Positions 39,004-49,013 of a stretch of 64,000 bases of DNA are shown piece after piece. The position numbers were made by a program, and so were the translations under genes. The number at the start of each line of letters is the position of its first letter. Position 1 is the stretch's first letter. Source of the DNA: Chlorobiota bacterium (GTDB lineage Bacteria; Bacteroidota; Bacteroidia; Bacteroidales; VadinHA17); contig JAADHC010000052.1 of the NCBI GenBank assembly GCA_013152085.1, forward strand, positions 90,572 to 154,571. Reading direction: 5' to 3'. The notes under the pieces are model-generated. The model was not told the DNA's origin and did not search any database. It was given only the letters and a program-made list of their open reading frames with translations.

Positions 39004-42000
39004 ATGAGTGAAAAGATTCTTAAAGCCCTTATGCAGTTGTTCGCCATCATTGCAAGGCCTGAGAGCAACCGTCAGGATCGGCGTACCATAGTGGAATCGT
39101 TTCTGAAACGTCAGCTAAACAATGAGCTGGTTATTGAGTACCTGAAGGTTTTCGACAATTATTACAAAATCCACCAGGAAAAACAAAAGGTTAAGGAAAA
39201 AAGGGTTCATCGCATTTCTTCATCTTCAGTGCGTGTATTGAAGATATGCACCGAGATTAATGAAGAACTTACCCAGCAACAGAAAGTGATTGTTCTTTTT
39301 CAGTTACTTGAATTTGCACGCTCGGATGAAGATACCGTTTCCGATCAGGAGATGGAATTTATCAAAACCGTTTCCGACACTTTTAATTTTCCGGAATCCG
39401 AATTTTCCGAGTTGAGTAATTTTGTCCTTTTCACACAGACACCGAAAGATACGCCGAATGTTCTGATGGTTTCTGATGCCGAGAAAAATCCCTTTGAAAA
39501 ATCAAAACACATATACAGGCCCGGTGTTGAAGGACAAATTTATATCCTTCACGTATTAAACAGTAATATTTTCCTGATACGTTATCTTGGCAAGAGTGAA
39601 TTGTATATGAACAGTCAGCTCCTGCATGCAGATAAGATTTATGTATTCACTCCGGGTTCTGCATTGCGTGAAAGGAAGATTCAACCGGTATATTACAGTG
39701 ATGTAATGAGCCGTTTCCAGGAGGACAAGATCAAGGAAAAAATCTTCTATCAGGTAAAAAATCTGGAATACAGGTTTAAAGGTGGGAAAACCGGGCTCCA
39801 CGATATGAGTTTTGAAGCCGAATCGGGGATGCTTTTCGGAATCATGGGTGCCAGCGGCGCAGGAAAATCAACATTGCTGAATGTCCTCAACGGTACCAAT
39901 CCACCTTCCAAAGGTGAGGTTTTAATCAATGGTGTGGATATTCACCACGAAAATGAACAGATTGAAGGATTGATCGGTTTTGTGTCGCAGGATGACCTGC
40001 TTATTGAAGAACTGACGGTTTTCCAGAACCTTTATTACAATGCCAAACTTTGTTTCGGGCGTTACACGGAGGAAGAGCTTACCGAAACCGTTCATACCGT
40101 ACTTAGAAATCTGGGGCTTTTTGAGATCAGGGATATTCTTGTAGGCAGCCCTCTGAACAAGAAGATCAGCGGGGGACAGCGTAAAAGGCTCAACATAGCT
40201 CTTGAGTTAATCCGTGAACCTTCGGTACTGTTCCTGGACGAACCTACATCAGGATTATCCTCCAGGGATTCGGAAAACATTATGGATCTCCTGAAAGAAT
40301 TATCTCTGAAGGGAAAACTGGTCTTTGTAGTTATTCACCAGCCTTCATCAGATATCTTTAAAATGTTTGATACCCTGGTGATACTTGATACCGGCGGATA
40401 TTTGATCTATAACGGTAACCCCATCGATTCGATCATTTATTTCAAATCCAGGATGCATCATGCCAACTGGAATGAAAGTGAATGTCATGTTTGTGGGAAT
40501 GTTAATGTAGAACAAATCTTTAACATTATTGAATCACAGGTACTCGATGAATATGGGAAGGTAACCGGCACCCGAAAGGTCTCACCTGCCGAATGGAACG
40601 AATATTACCGTGAATATTTTCCGGAAAAAGAGTCCAGGGAAGAAAAGAAAGGTAAAATCCCGTCCATCAATTTTAACGTTCCCAGTCAACTGACTCAGTG
40701 GTTTGTATTTGTAAAACGTGATATTATCTCCAAACTGGCCAACACCCAGTATCTGGTGATTAATTTTGTAGAAGCGCCCCTGCTGGCGTTCTTCCTGGCA
40801 TTTCTGATCAAGTACTATAATGAGAGTACTACCAATAAACTGGGATATACGCTTTTAGATAACTCAAACCTTCCTGTTTATTTATTCATGGCTGTTATTG
40901 TTGGTATCTTTATGGGTCTGACAGTCAGCGCCGAAGAGATTATCAAGGACCGGAAAATACTGAAACGGGAAGCATTCCTGAATCTGAGTTGGACGAGTTA
41001 TCTCTTCTCAAAGGTCGCGGTACAATTTGTTATTTCAGCCATTCAGGCCCTGACTTTTGTACTGGTAGGCAATTCCATTATGGAAATTCATGGAATGTAT
41101 TTTGAATACTGGCTGGTGCTTTTCAGTGCCTGGGCTATGGCAAATGTTACCGGATTATTGATCTCAGACAGTTTTAAAACTGTGGTTACCATTTATATTC
41201 TGATACCTTTCCTGGTTATTCCGCAAATCATCCTCAGTGGCATCATTGTTAAATTTGAAAAACTTAATCCTGCCATTTCTTCCCCGAACCGAATCCCGTG
41301 GTACGGAGAAATTATTACCGCCAGATGGGCTTATGAAGCACTTGCGGTTTACCAATATATGGACAACAAATATGAAAGGATGTTTTATCAGCTGGATAAA
41401 GCCAAAAGCATCTCTGATTACAAAAAGCTTTATTGGTACAACGACCTGAAGAATAAAATTGACTTTGTCGAACGAAATCACGATAATCCTGCAAAGGCTG
41501 AAGATGTCAAAAGTGACCTGACCTTACTGATCAATGAAATCGGACATGAGCTGATTTTTAACCCCAAATTAAAAATGCCTCTCTATCCGGAGTTACAAAA
41601 GGGTAATATCTCACCAGAAGTATTGGATGGAGCCAAAAAGTACATGGAACTGGTGAAGCGATATTATATAAAACTTTATAATACGGCTGACAGCAAACGT
41701 GATGAGATTATTAATCAGGAAATGAACCGTGACAAAGAAGCATTTATACAGCTCAAAAGAGATTATATGAACAACCAGTTGGAAGAATTTGTTACCAACT
41801 CTAATGAGTCTGAAAAATTTGTAGAATACAAAGGGAAACTTATACAAAAAATGGATCCTATTTTCCTTGATCCCGAATCCAGGTTTATTAAAGCTCATTT
41901 TTATGCTCCGCGGAAACAACTATTTGGTAAATATTATCCGACATTGACCGTTAATGTCCTGGTTATCTGGTTTATGACAATTCTATTGTTTATTGCGCTG

Positions 42001-42075
42001 AAATACCGTTTACTCAAACGGCTTCTGGATCAGCTTGAAATCTGGAGTAGCCTTATTTTCCCTTCAGAAGATTAG
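39004..42075 (+). CDS. ABC transporter fusion: TerB-like N-terminus, ABC ATPase, ABC2-type membrane domain
   Basis: 1023 residues. Residues 1-150 are helical and resemble TerB-like domains (IVLFQLLEFARSDEDTVSDQE). Residues about 155-240 are beta-rich, like the FHA-type region seen before some ABCG ATPases. The ATPase has Walker A GASGAGKST (282-289), signature SGGQRKRLNIALE and Walker B VLFLDEPTSGLSSRD, the ABCG type. A CxxC follows (SECHVCGNVN). The membrane part starts near residue 590, with six helices; a hydrophilic region of about 190 residues (NKYERMFYQLDKAKS to RFIKAHF) separates the last helix from the others. Probably an exporter of a lipid or hydrophobic compound; the substrate is not evident. 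Confidence 0.85.
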   Translation: MSEKILKALMQLFAIIARPESNRQDRRTIVESFLKRQLNNELVIEYLKVFDNYYKIHQEKQKVKEKRVHRISSSSVRVLKICTEINEELTQQQKVIVLFQLLEFARSDEDTVSDQEMEFIKTVSDTFNFPESEFSELSNFVLFTQTPKDTPNVLMVSDAEKNPFEKSKHIYRPGVEGQIYILHVLNSNIFLIRYLGKSELYMNSQLLHADKIYVFTPGSALRERKIQPVYYSDVMSRFQEDKIKEKIFYQVKNLEYRFKGGKTGLHDMSFEAESGMLFGIMGASGAGKSTLLNVLNGTNPPSKGEVLINGVDIHHENEQIEGLIGFVSQDDLLIEELTVFQNLYYNAKLCFGRYTEEELTETVHTVLRNLGLFEIRDILVGSPLNKKISGGQRKRLNIALELIREPSVLFLDEPTSGLSSRDSENIMDLLKELSLKGKLVFVVIHQPSSDIFKMFDTLVILDTGGYLIYNGNPIDSIIYFKSRMHHANWNESECHVCGNVNVEQIFNIIESQVLDEYGKVTGTRKVSPAEWNEYYREYFPEKESREEKKGKIPSINFNVPSQLTQWFVFVKRDIISKLANTQYLVINFVEAPLLAFFLAFLIKYYNESTTNKLGYTLLDNSNLPVYLFMAVIVGIFMGLTVSAEEIIKDRKILKREAFLNLSWTSYLFSKVAVQFVISAIQALTFVLVGNSIMEIHGMYFEYWLVLFSAWAMANVTGLLISDSFKTVVTIYILIPFLVIPQIILSGIIVKFEKLNPAISSPNRIPWYGEIITARWAYEALAVYQYMDNKYERMFYQLDKAKSISDYKKLYWYNDLKNKIDFVERNHDNPAKAEDVKSDLTLLINEIGHELIFNPKLKMPLYPELQKGNISPEVLDGAKKYMELVKRYYIKLYNTADSKRDEIINQEMNRDKEAFIQLKRDYMNNQLEEFVTNSNESEKFVEYKGKLIQKMDPIFLDPESRFIKAHFYAPRKQLFGKYYPTLTVNVLVIWFMTILLFIALKYRLLKRLLDQLEIWSSLIFPSED

Positions 42076-42102
42076 GGATCACGGGCTTAAAACCGTGAAA
42101 TA

Positions 42103-42130
42103 AAAAAAAGAGGTATGCCGTGGCATACCT
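42103..42130. terminator. Bidirectional terminator between the ABC fusion gene and siaC-like gene
   Basis: AAAGAGGTATGCC and GGCATACCTCTTT form a stem of at least 13 base pairs with a two-base centre, with long A and T tracts on the two sides. It serves both convergent genes. Confidence 0.88.
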
Positions 42131-42155
42131 CTTTTTTTTAAACCATGAGCAGTAT

Positions 42156-42536
42156 CTATTCTACAATTTCAATCATCTTAAAGGGTATCCGGATAATGGA
42201 TTCGTAATCTTCCCCGGCCTCAAGCATATCTTCATCATCTTCTTCATAATACCAGTTGATTTCCACATCATGCTTGGCCTTATGGATAGCTTCAAGTTTT
42301 TTAAAGACATCCAGGATACATTTCGAAGAACTGGTATTAAAATATTCGAGTTGGATATTTACCTGCGTTTTGGACGCAGGACTGGCTTTATATTCCTCCA
42401 GCCAGTCGACAAGCGGTTTATAAAATTCAACAGAGTTTTCGGGAATAGATCTTCCCTTGATCTCAACAACGCCGGTTTCAGCATCAAACTTTACGGTCGG
42501 TGTTTTAGGAGTCCCTTCAATAATCAGCGGTTCCAT
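42156..42536 (-). CDS. SiaC-family regulatory phosphoprotein (DUF1987)
   Basis: 126 residues. The N-terminus PLIIEGTPKTPTVKFDAETG and the central YFNTSSSKCILDVF are DUF1987/SiaC signatures. The threonine of YFNTSS is T68, the same number as the phosphorylated threonine described in Pseudomonas aeruginosa SiaC. In that system SiaC is phosphorylated by SiaB and, unphosphorylated, binds a diguanylate cyclase. It follows the siaB-like gene by 13 bases on the same strand. Confidence 0.88.
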   Translation of the reverse strand: MEPLIIEGTPKTPTVKFDAETGVVEIKGRSIPENSVEFYKPLVDWLEEYKASPASKTQVNIQLEYFNTSSSKCILDVFKKLEAIHKAKHDVEINWYYEEDDEDMLEAGEDYESIIRIPFKMIEIVE

Positions 42537-42549
42537 AGGCCAAAATTAT

Positions 42550-43110
42550 TTAATTATTCGATTCGTCAATATATACATCAAGATTAAAAAAATAAAATTC
42601 TTCATCAAATTTATCAAAAACATAATCCAGTTTATTGCCTGTTTTTCTGGCAATATCAACCAGGCCCAGACCACCACCACCTTTTTCAGATATTTTCTGG
42701 TGGTTCAGGATAAACTTGTACATTTCCTTCAGCTCCTCTTTGGATAAAGAATTAATCTTATCAATTTTTTCCTTAAGATACTGAACTTTTTCAGACCTGA
42801 TAAAATTACCTGTTGAGATCTTATACTGGGTTTTTTCTTTTGAGACAACAAGAATACCGAAATGTGATTCATAAGTTTCACGGAATTTTTCAGGAAGATC
42901 ATCAATGTGATGGAAGAGGTTCTGTAAACTTTCTACCAAAACATTGTAAACTTTCTTCCTGATCTTTGAGGCCTCATTAAAATCCTGCAGTTTTGATTCA
43001 ACAGTATCCAGAACATTATTAATCAGTTCTGTAGTAATACTCCCTTTGTAAGCCAGCAGTATTTCCCCTCCGTTCTGATCAGTATAGTAATCTTCGATGT
43101 TAAAGCTCAT
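42550..43110 (-). CDS. SiaB-family protein kinase (DUF6272)
   Basis: 186 residues from the ATG at 43110 (MSFNIEDYYTDQ); an earlier start at 43158 would add 16 basic residues. It has the GHKL-type layout of the SiaB family: ESLQNLFHH where the Mg-binding asparagine should be, and GGGGLGLVDIARKTG as the glycine-rich ATP lid. It probably phosphorylates the SiaC-like protein encoded next. No SiaA phosphatase or SiaD cyclase gene is in the window. Confidence 0.87.
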   Translation of the reverse strand: MSFNIEDYYTDQNGGEILLAYKGSITTELINNVLDTVESKLQDFNEASKIRKKVYNVLVESLQNLFHHIDDLPEKFRETYESHFGILVVSKEKTQYKISTGNFIRSEKVQYLKEKIDKINSLSKEELKEMYKFILNHQKISEKGGGGLGLVDIARKTGNKLDYVFDKFDEEFYFFNLDVYIDESNN

Positions 43111-43218
43111 CCGAAGCCTAGGTTTAAATTTCCCTTTTTTACGGAGTTTATTTAACAAACAAATATATAAAAAATTCTATCTTCCCAAAAACAAGCATCT
43201 TCTTTATTACAATCGGGC

Positions 43219-44433
43219 TTATTTTTCCTGATTTCCGATCCGGGGACGTCGCGGTTTTTTTCTGTTCTCGGCTTCTTCATGCAGATGTCGCTGACTTATC
43301 CGGTAATGTACCAGCCTGACATCCAGCCCGCCATGATTTAATGAAAAAATTTCCGAAACTTTAAGGTTGATATTTTTCAGCAATTTCGGGACACCGGTTA
43401 AAATCCATGATTCATATCCACCAAAATTCCGTTTAAGGTCTGTTCCAATAGTATAATATAACGACCCAAGTTCCTTTATTTTCATGCGTTTCCCGAAGGG
43501 GGGATCGAACATTACTGTTCCCGGAGGAGAAGGAGGTACCAAATCATGCATAGGCAAAATTTTCAATTTCACCGATTCTTCCAGGCCCGTATTGGACACA
43601 TTCATTCTTGCAAGCCTGATGGCCACCGCCGAACGGTCTGAGCCAAGTATCAAAAAGGGAACCTTACGACGGATATCCGCATGATTCCGAACGGATTGAT
43701 ACAGCGATGCGTCAAAATCCTTCCAGGCAATAAAACCATATTTTTTACGCATAAATCCCGGAGGGATACCAAGGGCATACATGGCTGCCTCAATAGGCAG
43801 TGTTCCGGAACCACACATCGGGTCAATAAAATGACTCTCTGCGTGCCATCCCGATTTTAAGATCATCCCGGCTGCCAATACCTCATTTAACGTAGCCAGT
43901 CCCTGCCGTACGCGGTACCCTCTTTTATGTAATGATTCTCCTGATGAATCCAGCGAAAGCACACCTTTTTTCCCCGAAACAAGGATATTCACCCGGATAT
44001 CCGGATTATCCTTGTCAATATTCGGGCGGCGGCCGGTTTCCTTCCTGAACCTGTCTGCAATGCCATCCTTTACACGCTGTGCAAGGTACATGGAATTCCG
44101 AAATAAAGGGGAAAAACTGATGGCATCGACAATAAATGTCTGACGAACTTCCATCAGATTCTGCCAGGGGATCTCCATAACCTTCCTGTAGACATCCGGC
44201 TCGTTTTCCACAGGGAACTCTGCAAGTATACGCAAAACTCTCAGTGCCGTACGCAAGTTATAATTTGCGGAATAAAGCAAACGCTTATCCCCTTTAAAAG
44301 CGACAGCCCGTGACAACACCCTGATATCCTCAGCACCCAGGCGCAGGAGTTCACCGGCTAAAATATCTTCCAGTCCCATAGCTGTTTTGGCCAGCATCGG
44401 AAACCGCTGTATCCCTGGTAAGTATATATTCAT
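43219..44433 (-). CDS. THUMP-domain rRNA N2-guanine methyltransferase family (RlmL/YpsC-like)
   Basis: 404 residues. A THUMP domain (about 60-160) precedes a Rossmann methyltransferase domain with FIDPMCGSGTLPIEAA (SAM site). The catalytic loop, normally NPPY/F in this family, reads FDPPFG here, an Asn-to-Asp change. The C-terminus is a basic tail (AENRKKPRRPRIGN) that may bind RNA. Its start overlaps the end of the kinase gene by four bases, the usual sign of an operon and support for the ATG at 44433. Confidence 0.87.
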   Translation of the reverse strand: MNIYLPGIQRFPMLAKTAMGLEDILAGELLRLGAEDIRVLSRAVAFKGDKRLLYSANYNLRTALRVLRILAEFPVENEPDVYRKVMEIPWQNLMEVRQTFIVDAISFSPLFRNSMYLAQRVKDGIADRFRKETGRRPNIDKDNPDIRVNILVSGKKGVLSLDSSGESLHKRGYRVRQGLATLNEVLAAGMILKSGWHAESHFIDPMCGSGTLPIEAAMYALGIPPGFMRKKYGFIAWKDFDASLYQSVRNHADIRRKVPFLILGSDRSAVAIRLARMNVSNTGLEESVKLKILPMHDLVPPSPPGTVMFDPPFGKRMKIKELGSLYYTIGTDLKRNFGGYESWILTGVPKLLKNINLKVSEIFSLNHGGLDVRLVHYRISQRHLHEEAENRKKPRRPRIGNQEK

Positions 44434-44972
44434 AATTCACTTGTATTTTCTTTCAGCATTTCCCGGATAAAAACGATAGCCCTTCGAATACGTTCCTTTC
44501 CCCTGCCGTGGACTACACGATAAGGAAATCCATAGTTCTGAAGCTCTTCCTGGTAGATTCTAAACAGTGCTTCTCTTTTGTTTCCCGGGTTTTCCCTTAC
44601 CGGATCAGGCAGCCAGGGAAGGTCTGTGGCACATAACAGGTAACCGGAAACCGGCCGCCGCAAAATTTCCCCCTCCAGCCATTCCGGAACACGCGAATAT
44701 ACTTCACCGAACCAGACTTTCAGGATGATCAGATCCGTGTCCAGGAACAACATATTCCCGGTTCCGGCTTTTTCATGTTCATGAATCACCCCTATCTGAT
44801 GTTTTGTTATCCGTTCAACATCATCATACGTATAGGGTTTATTTAGATTTTCAACATACTTACGCGCATACTCCGGGATCCATGTTCCCTGAAAATAAAC
44901 AGAAAGATCAGCTGCCAGGGTTGTTTTCCCCGTTGACTCCGGACCCGTGATGACAAAGATTCTGCGCTTCAT
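44430..44972 (-). CDS. NadR-like nicotinamide riboside kinase family ATPase
   Basis: 180 residues from the ATG at 44972 (MKRRIFVITGPESTGKTT). P-loop GPESTGKTT at residues 10-18, then WIPEYARKYVE and FLDTDLIILKVWFG, as in the kinase domain of NadR. It should phosphorylate nicotinamide riboside to NMN. The start lies four bases after the pnuC stop, so transport and trapping by phosphorylation are coupled. The DNA-binding and adenylyltransferase domains of full NadR are absent. Confidence 0.85.
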   Translation of the reverse strand: MKRRIFVITGPESTGKTTLAADLSVYFQGTWIPEYARKYVENLNKPYTYDDVERITKHQIGVIHEHEKAGTGNMLFLDTDLIILKVWFGEVYSRVPEWLEGEILRRPVSGYLLCATDLPWLPDPVRENPGNKREALFRIYQEELQNYGFPYRVVHGRGKERIRRAIVFIREMLKENTSEL

Positions 44973-44976
44973 TTTT

Positions 44977-45630
44977 TTAACCTTTTCCGGAAACAACACC
45001 GGATTTTTCAGTAGAGGAGATATTTTTCTTCCAGGCATAATATCCTGCTACGGCCAATCCTGAATAAACCAGGAACAATCCGGCTGTCGGCAACAATCCC
45101 TTATAAATGTAAAGGATCATGGAGGTTGCATCTACCACCACCCAAATCCACCATTGTTCAATCATCTTCCGTGCCAGCATCCAGGTTGCCACAATACTTG
45201 CACTGGTTGTAAAAGCATCCCAGTATATCAACTGAGATGCCGGGATATCAAGCCAGGCAGGAATGGTTTTCAGTGTCCAGACCAGCACCCAGTAAATACC
45301 GAACGCAACCACGGCCAGCCAAACTCCCTGCCGGAGGGTTACTTTGGAAACAGGCAGGCTGTCTTTCTTTCCGGGTTGTCCGCCATTAAACCAGTAATAC
45401 CATCCGTAAATACTGATGATAAGATAGTACACCTGCAATCCCATATCCGCATATAAGCGGCTTCGAAAAAAAACGATAATATAAAATGCAGAGGTCAGGA
45501 TACCAAACGGCCAGAGCCAGATTTTCTGCCTGATACTGAAGTAAAGGTAAATCAGGGCAAAGATCACCCCCAGATACTCAATCATCTCAGGGCCGTGTCT
45601 GTAAAACCAGTGATACAGTATCTCAGCCAT
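44977..45630 (-). CDS. pnuC: PnuC-family nicotinamide riboside transporter
   Basis: 217 residues, seven to eight hydrophobic helices. Family motifs: IFALIYLYFSIRQKIWLWPFGI near the start, YLIISIYGWYYW in the middle (aromatic substrate site) and WWIWVVVDATSMILYIYKGL at the end. Vitamers other than nicotinamide riboside (thiamine, in PnuT) are possible in this family, but the neighbouring NadR-like kinase favours nicotinamide riboside. Confidence 0.88.
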   Translation of the reverse strand: MAEILYHWFYRHGPEMIEYLGVIFALIYLYFSIRQKIWLWPFGILTSAFYIIVFFRSRLYADMGLQVYYLIISIYGWYYWFNGGQPGKKDSLPVSKVTLRQGVWLAVVAFGIYWVLVWTLKTIPAWLDIPASQLIYWDAFTTSASIVATWMLARKMIEQWWIWVVVDATSMILYIYKGLLPTAGLFLVYSGLAVAGYYAWKKNISSTEKSGVVSGKG

Positions 45631-45654
45631 TATTTTTAAATTCCGGGGAATGAA

Positions 45655-47259
45655 CTAGTGTGCAGCAAGCCGGGAACGATACAACGCATTATCATTCAAC
45701 AACCTGATGGCCCGGTTTACCACCGGCGAATCTTCATTGATCACCCTGAAATATTCGTTCGCCGACCACAGATCACGGGCGATAAGTGCCTTGAATAACT
45801 TTGCGAACAGTGCTTTTGAACGAAAGGTATCAGCAGAATCAGGTACGATACCCTCCTGTCTGGCTTTCGATATCAGTGATTGATAATCCTGATCCATCAG
45901 TTGAAAACCTTTCATAAAATCATCAAAGTCCGAATATTTACGATGTAACCGGTCGCGGTTGTTATCGACATAAGCCAATGTAAAAGAAGTCAGTAACCCG
46001 TTGCTTACCACTTGTTGATAAAAACCGGTAATACCGTTGGTATCCGCGGGTATAAAAATATCCGGCATGATACCGCCACCGCCATAGACGGTCCGCTTTT
46101 CGAGCATAGTTGAATATTTTAAGGTATCGGGAAAATGAATGCTGTCAGCTGAAAAGTATTCACCCCTGATCTGTCTCAGGGAAAGATCGGCAAGATATTT
46201 TTCGTATCCCTGCTTATAGGATTTCTGGATTAACCGCCCCGAAGGGGTATAATACCGTGCAACGGTAAGCCTGATCAAACTGTAATCAGGCAAATAAAAC
46301 GGACGTTGCACCAGGCCCTTTCCAAAGGATCTTCTGCCGATTACCAGACCACGATCCCAATCCTGCACCGCTCCGGCAACAATCTCGCTGGCTGAAGCGG
46401 TCCCTTCGTTTATCAGGATTACGAGGTGTTTATCTTTTAACCGTCCTTTGGCTGTAGTAAAAAAATCCTGGCGGGACAGATGGTCCCCCTGCATATAAAC
46501 AATCAGTTTCTTTTCAGGCAGAAACTCATCTACCAGTTCGGTGGCAGCCATAAGTACCCCTCCGCCATTGTCCCGCAGGTCAAGAACCAATCCGTCCATC
46601 CGGTCCAAAGGCAGGTGATCCAGCGCACGATGAAATTCATCCATAGTGGTTGCAGAAAAACGGTTCAGTTTGATGTAACCGGTATGCTGGTCAAGCATAT
46701 AGGAAGCATCGAGACTGTAAATCGGAATTTTATCCCTGGTAATCGTAAATGACAATAATTTCTTCACTCCCCGGCGGAGGATATCAACATTGACCTGTGT
46801 GCCTTTCGGACCCATAAGCTTTTCCTTGACTTTCGCGGTAGTAATTCCTTTCCCTGCCACATTCTCTCCTTCAATCCTGACGATCCGGTCGCCGGCACGG
46901 ATACCCACTTTTTCTGAAGGGCCACCACTTACCGGTGAAATGACAATAATAGTATCTTCAAGCAAATTGAAATAAATCCCGATTCCTTCAAAATTCCCCT
47001 GCAACGGTTGGTTCATTTCCTTTACCTCATCGGCTGTAATATATACCGAATGGGGATCAAGATCGTGTAACATGGCACGAATCACATCTTCAGCCAGTTT
47101 TTCCTCGTTGACACTATCCACATAGTAACCTGAAATCAGGTTGATAACTTTATTCAGTTTGAACGCCTGCTCGGAAAACACCTGTCCCCTGGCGATACCG
47201 CCAAAGACCATCCATACTGCAATCAAAACGGTTAAAGATACCCTGCCAATTCTTGTCAT
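45655..47259 (-). CDS. S41-family C-terminal processing peptidase
   Basis: 534 residues. Signal peptide (VSLTVLIAVWMVFGGIARG-Q). A PDZ domain (about 85-165, GIGIYFNLLEDTIIVI) precedes the catalytic domain, with the serine in NEGTASASEIVAGA and the lysine in GRRSFGKGLVQ, the Ser/Lys dyad of CtpA/Prc proteases. The C-terminal extension is helical. It acts in the periplasm on protein C-termini. It starts 37 bases after guaA on the same strand. Confidence 0.94.
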   Translation of the reverse strand: MTRIGRVSLTVLIAVWMVFGGIARGQVFSEQAFKLNKVINLISGYYVDSVNEEKLAEDVIRAMLHDLDPHSVYITADEVKEMNQPLQGNFEGIGIYFNLLEDTIIVISPVSGGPSEKVGIRAGDRIVRIEGENVAGKGITTAKVKEKLMGPKGTQVNVDILRRGVKKLLSFTITRDKIPIYSLDASYMLDQHTGYIKLNRFSATTMDEFHRALDHLPLDRMDGLVLDLRDNGGGVLMAATELVDEFLPEKKLIVYMQGDHLSRQDFFTTAKGRLKDKHLVILINEGTASASEIVAGAVQDWDRGLVIGRRSFGKGLVQRPFYLPDYSLIRLTVARYYTPSGRLIQKSYKQGYEKYLADLSLRQIRGEYFSADSIHFPDTLKYSTMLEKRTVYGGGGIMPDIFIPADTNGITGFYQQVVSNGLLTSFTLAYVDNNRDRLHRKYSDFDDFMKGFQLMDQDYQSLISKARQEGIVPDSADTFRSKALFAKLFKALIARDLWSANEYFRVINEDSPVVNRAIRLLNDNALYRSRLAAH

Positions 47260-47296
47260 ACCATAAAGTTTTATTAAATATTCATTAATTCAGATT

Positions 47297-48829
47297 CTAT
47301 TCCCACTCAATAGTGGCCGGAGGTTTAGAGCTGATATCATAAACAACACGGTTAATTCCTTTTACCTTATTAATAATATCCGAAGATACTGAAGACAGAA
47401 AATGATGGGGCAGATGCGCCCAGTCAGCAGTCATCCCATCTGTTGAGGTAACCGCCCGCAGCACTACCACATTTTCATAGGTCCGTTCATCACCCATCAC
47501 CCCCACGGTTTGTACAGGCAGGAGGATCACTGCTGCCTGCCATACCTCATCATATAAACCCTCGCTTTTCAGCATTGCAATGAAGATATCATCTGCATCC
47601 TGTAACATTCTGACTTTTTCCCGGGTAACATCACCCAGGATACGTATACCCAGCCCCGGTCCGGGAAAGGGATGCCGGTTAAGTATTAACGGGTCCATGC
47701 CCAGCGACCTGCCTACCCGTCTCACCTCATCTTTAAATAACAGTTTAAGGGGTTCGACAACTTTCAGGCGCATTTTTCCCGGTAACCCGCCTACATTATG
47801 ATGTGATTTGATCGTTGCTGACGGACCATTAACAGAAACCGATTCGATCACATCAGGATAGATGGTTCCCTGTGCAAGCCATTTGACATCCCTGATCTTC
47901 CGTGCTTCTTCATCAAACACCTCAATAAATACCCTTCCAATGGTTTTACGTTTTCTTTCGGGGTCAGCAATACCTTCCAGTGCCTCCAGAAAACGATCGG
48001 ATGCATCCACTCCAATAACGTTCAGTCCCATATGCTGGTAAGAATCAAGTACCTTTGTGAATTCATTTTTCCGGAGCAATCCGTTATCCACAAAAATACA
48101 GGTCAGTTGATCGCTAACAGCCTTATGCAAAAGAGTGGCGGCAACACTCGAATCTACCCCGCCGGATAATCCCAGCAATACCTTGTCCTTTCCCAGTTGT
48201 TTCCTGAGAGATGCCACTGTAGAATCAATAAAGGCATCAGGAGTCCAGTCCTGCCGGCAACCGCATATATTCACCAGAAAATTTCCCAGGATCTCTTTCC
48301 CCTCGGTAGTATGATAAACTTCGGGATGAAATTGAATGCCGTATGTTTCTTCACCATTGATATGGTAAGCCCCGACTTTCACATCTTCGGTACTTCCAAT
48401 GATTTCATAATCATCGGGAACGAACGCAATGGTATCTCCATGAGACATCCACACCTGGGCACCGGTACTGATACCATGAAACAACGGGTTGTCCGTTTTA
48501 ATAAAACTCATGCGGGCACGGCCATATTCCCTGGTTTCCGAAGGCAGTACCTCTCCCCCATAATTCTGGGCAAGATACTGGGCACCATAACATACGCCAA
48601 GCAGTGGCAGCTTGCCTTTGATTTGTGCTAAATCCGGTTCCGGAGCCTCTTTGTCACGGACTGAAAAGGGACTTCCGGACAAGATAACGCCTTTTACGTC
48701 TGTATCACGGTCAGGAATCTTATTCCACGGATGTATTTCACAATAGACATTCAACTCCCTTACCCTTCTGGCTATCAACTGGGTATACTGTGAACCAAAA
48801 TCCAGGATAATGATTTTATCGTGCGACAT
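47297..48829 (-). CDS. guaA: GMP synthase (glutamine-hydrolysing)
   Basis: 510 residues, full length. Glutaminase part with the nucleophile cysteine in [12 protein letters not shown] and the histidine in [11 protein letters not shown]-pyrophosphatase part with [13 protein letters not shown]-terminal dimerisation domain ending in KPPATIEWE. It converts XMP to GMP. It heads the minus-strand series guaA, S41 protease, pnuC, nadR-like, methyltransferase. A TATCTTTA element lies about 25 bases upstream on this strand. Confidence 0.97.
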   Translation of the reverse strand: MSHDKIIILDFGSQYTQLIARRVRELNVYCEIHPWNKIPDRDTDVKGVILSGSPFSVRDKEAPEPDLAQIKGKLPLLGVCYGAQYLAQNYGGEVLPSETREYGRARMSFIKTDNPLFHGISTGAQVWMSHGDTIAFVPDDYEIIGSTEDVKVGAYHINGEETYGIQFHPEVYHTTEGKEILGNFLVNICGCRQDWTPDAFIDSTVASLRKQLGKDKVLLGLSGGVDSSVAATLLHKAVSDQLTCIFVDNGLLRKNEFTKVLDSYQHMGLNVIGVDASDRFLEALEGIADPERKRKTIGRVFIEVFDEEARKIRDVKWLAQGTIYPDVIESVSVNGPSATIKSHHNVGGLPGKMRLKVVEPLKLLFKDEVRRVGRSLGMDPLILNRHPFPGPGLGIRILGDVTREKVRMLQDADDIFIAMLKSEGLYDEVWQAAVILLPVQTVGVMGDERTYENVVVLRAVTSTDGMTADWAHLPHHFLSSVSSDIINKVKGINRVVYDISSKPPATIEWE

Positions 48830-49013
48830 TTTGCATGCTTTTAAAGACGTAAAGATAAGATTATTCCGGGAGTCTGCCAGCAGTAAAACAATACCGGTAA
48901 TCCTGGAGATATCTTTTACAGTCAGATCAAAAGTTAAGGCAAAAAAAGGAGGAAACAGTTTAAAAAATAAAGGATTATTCCCTCTGATTATTATGTTCTT
49001 TATGTATCTTTAA

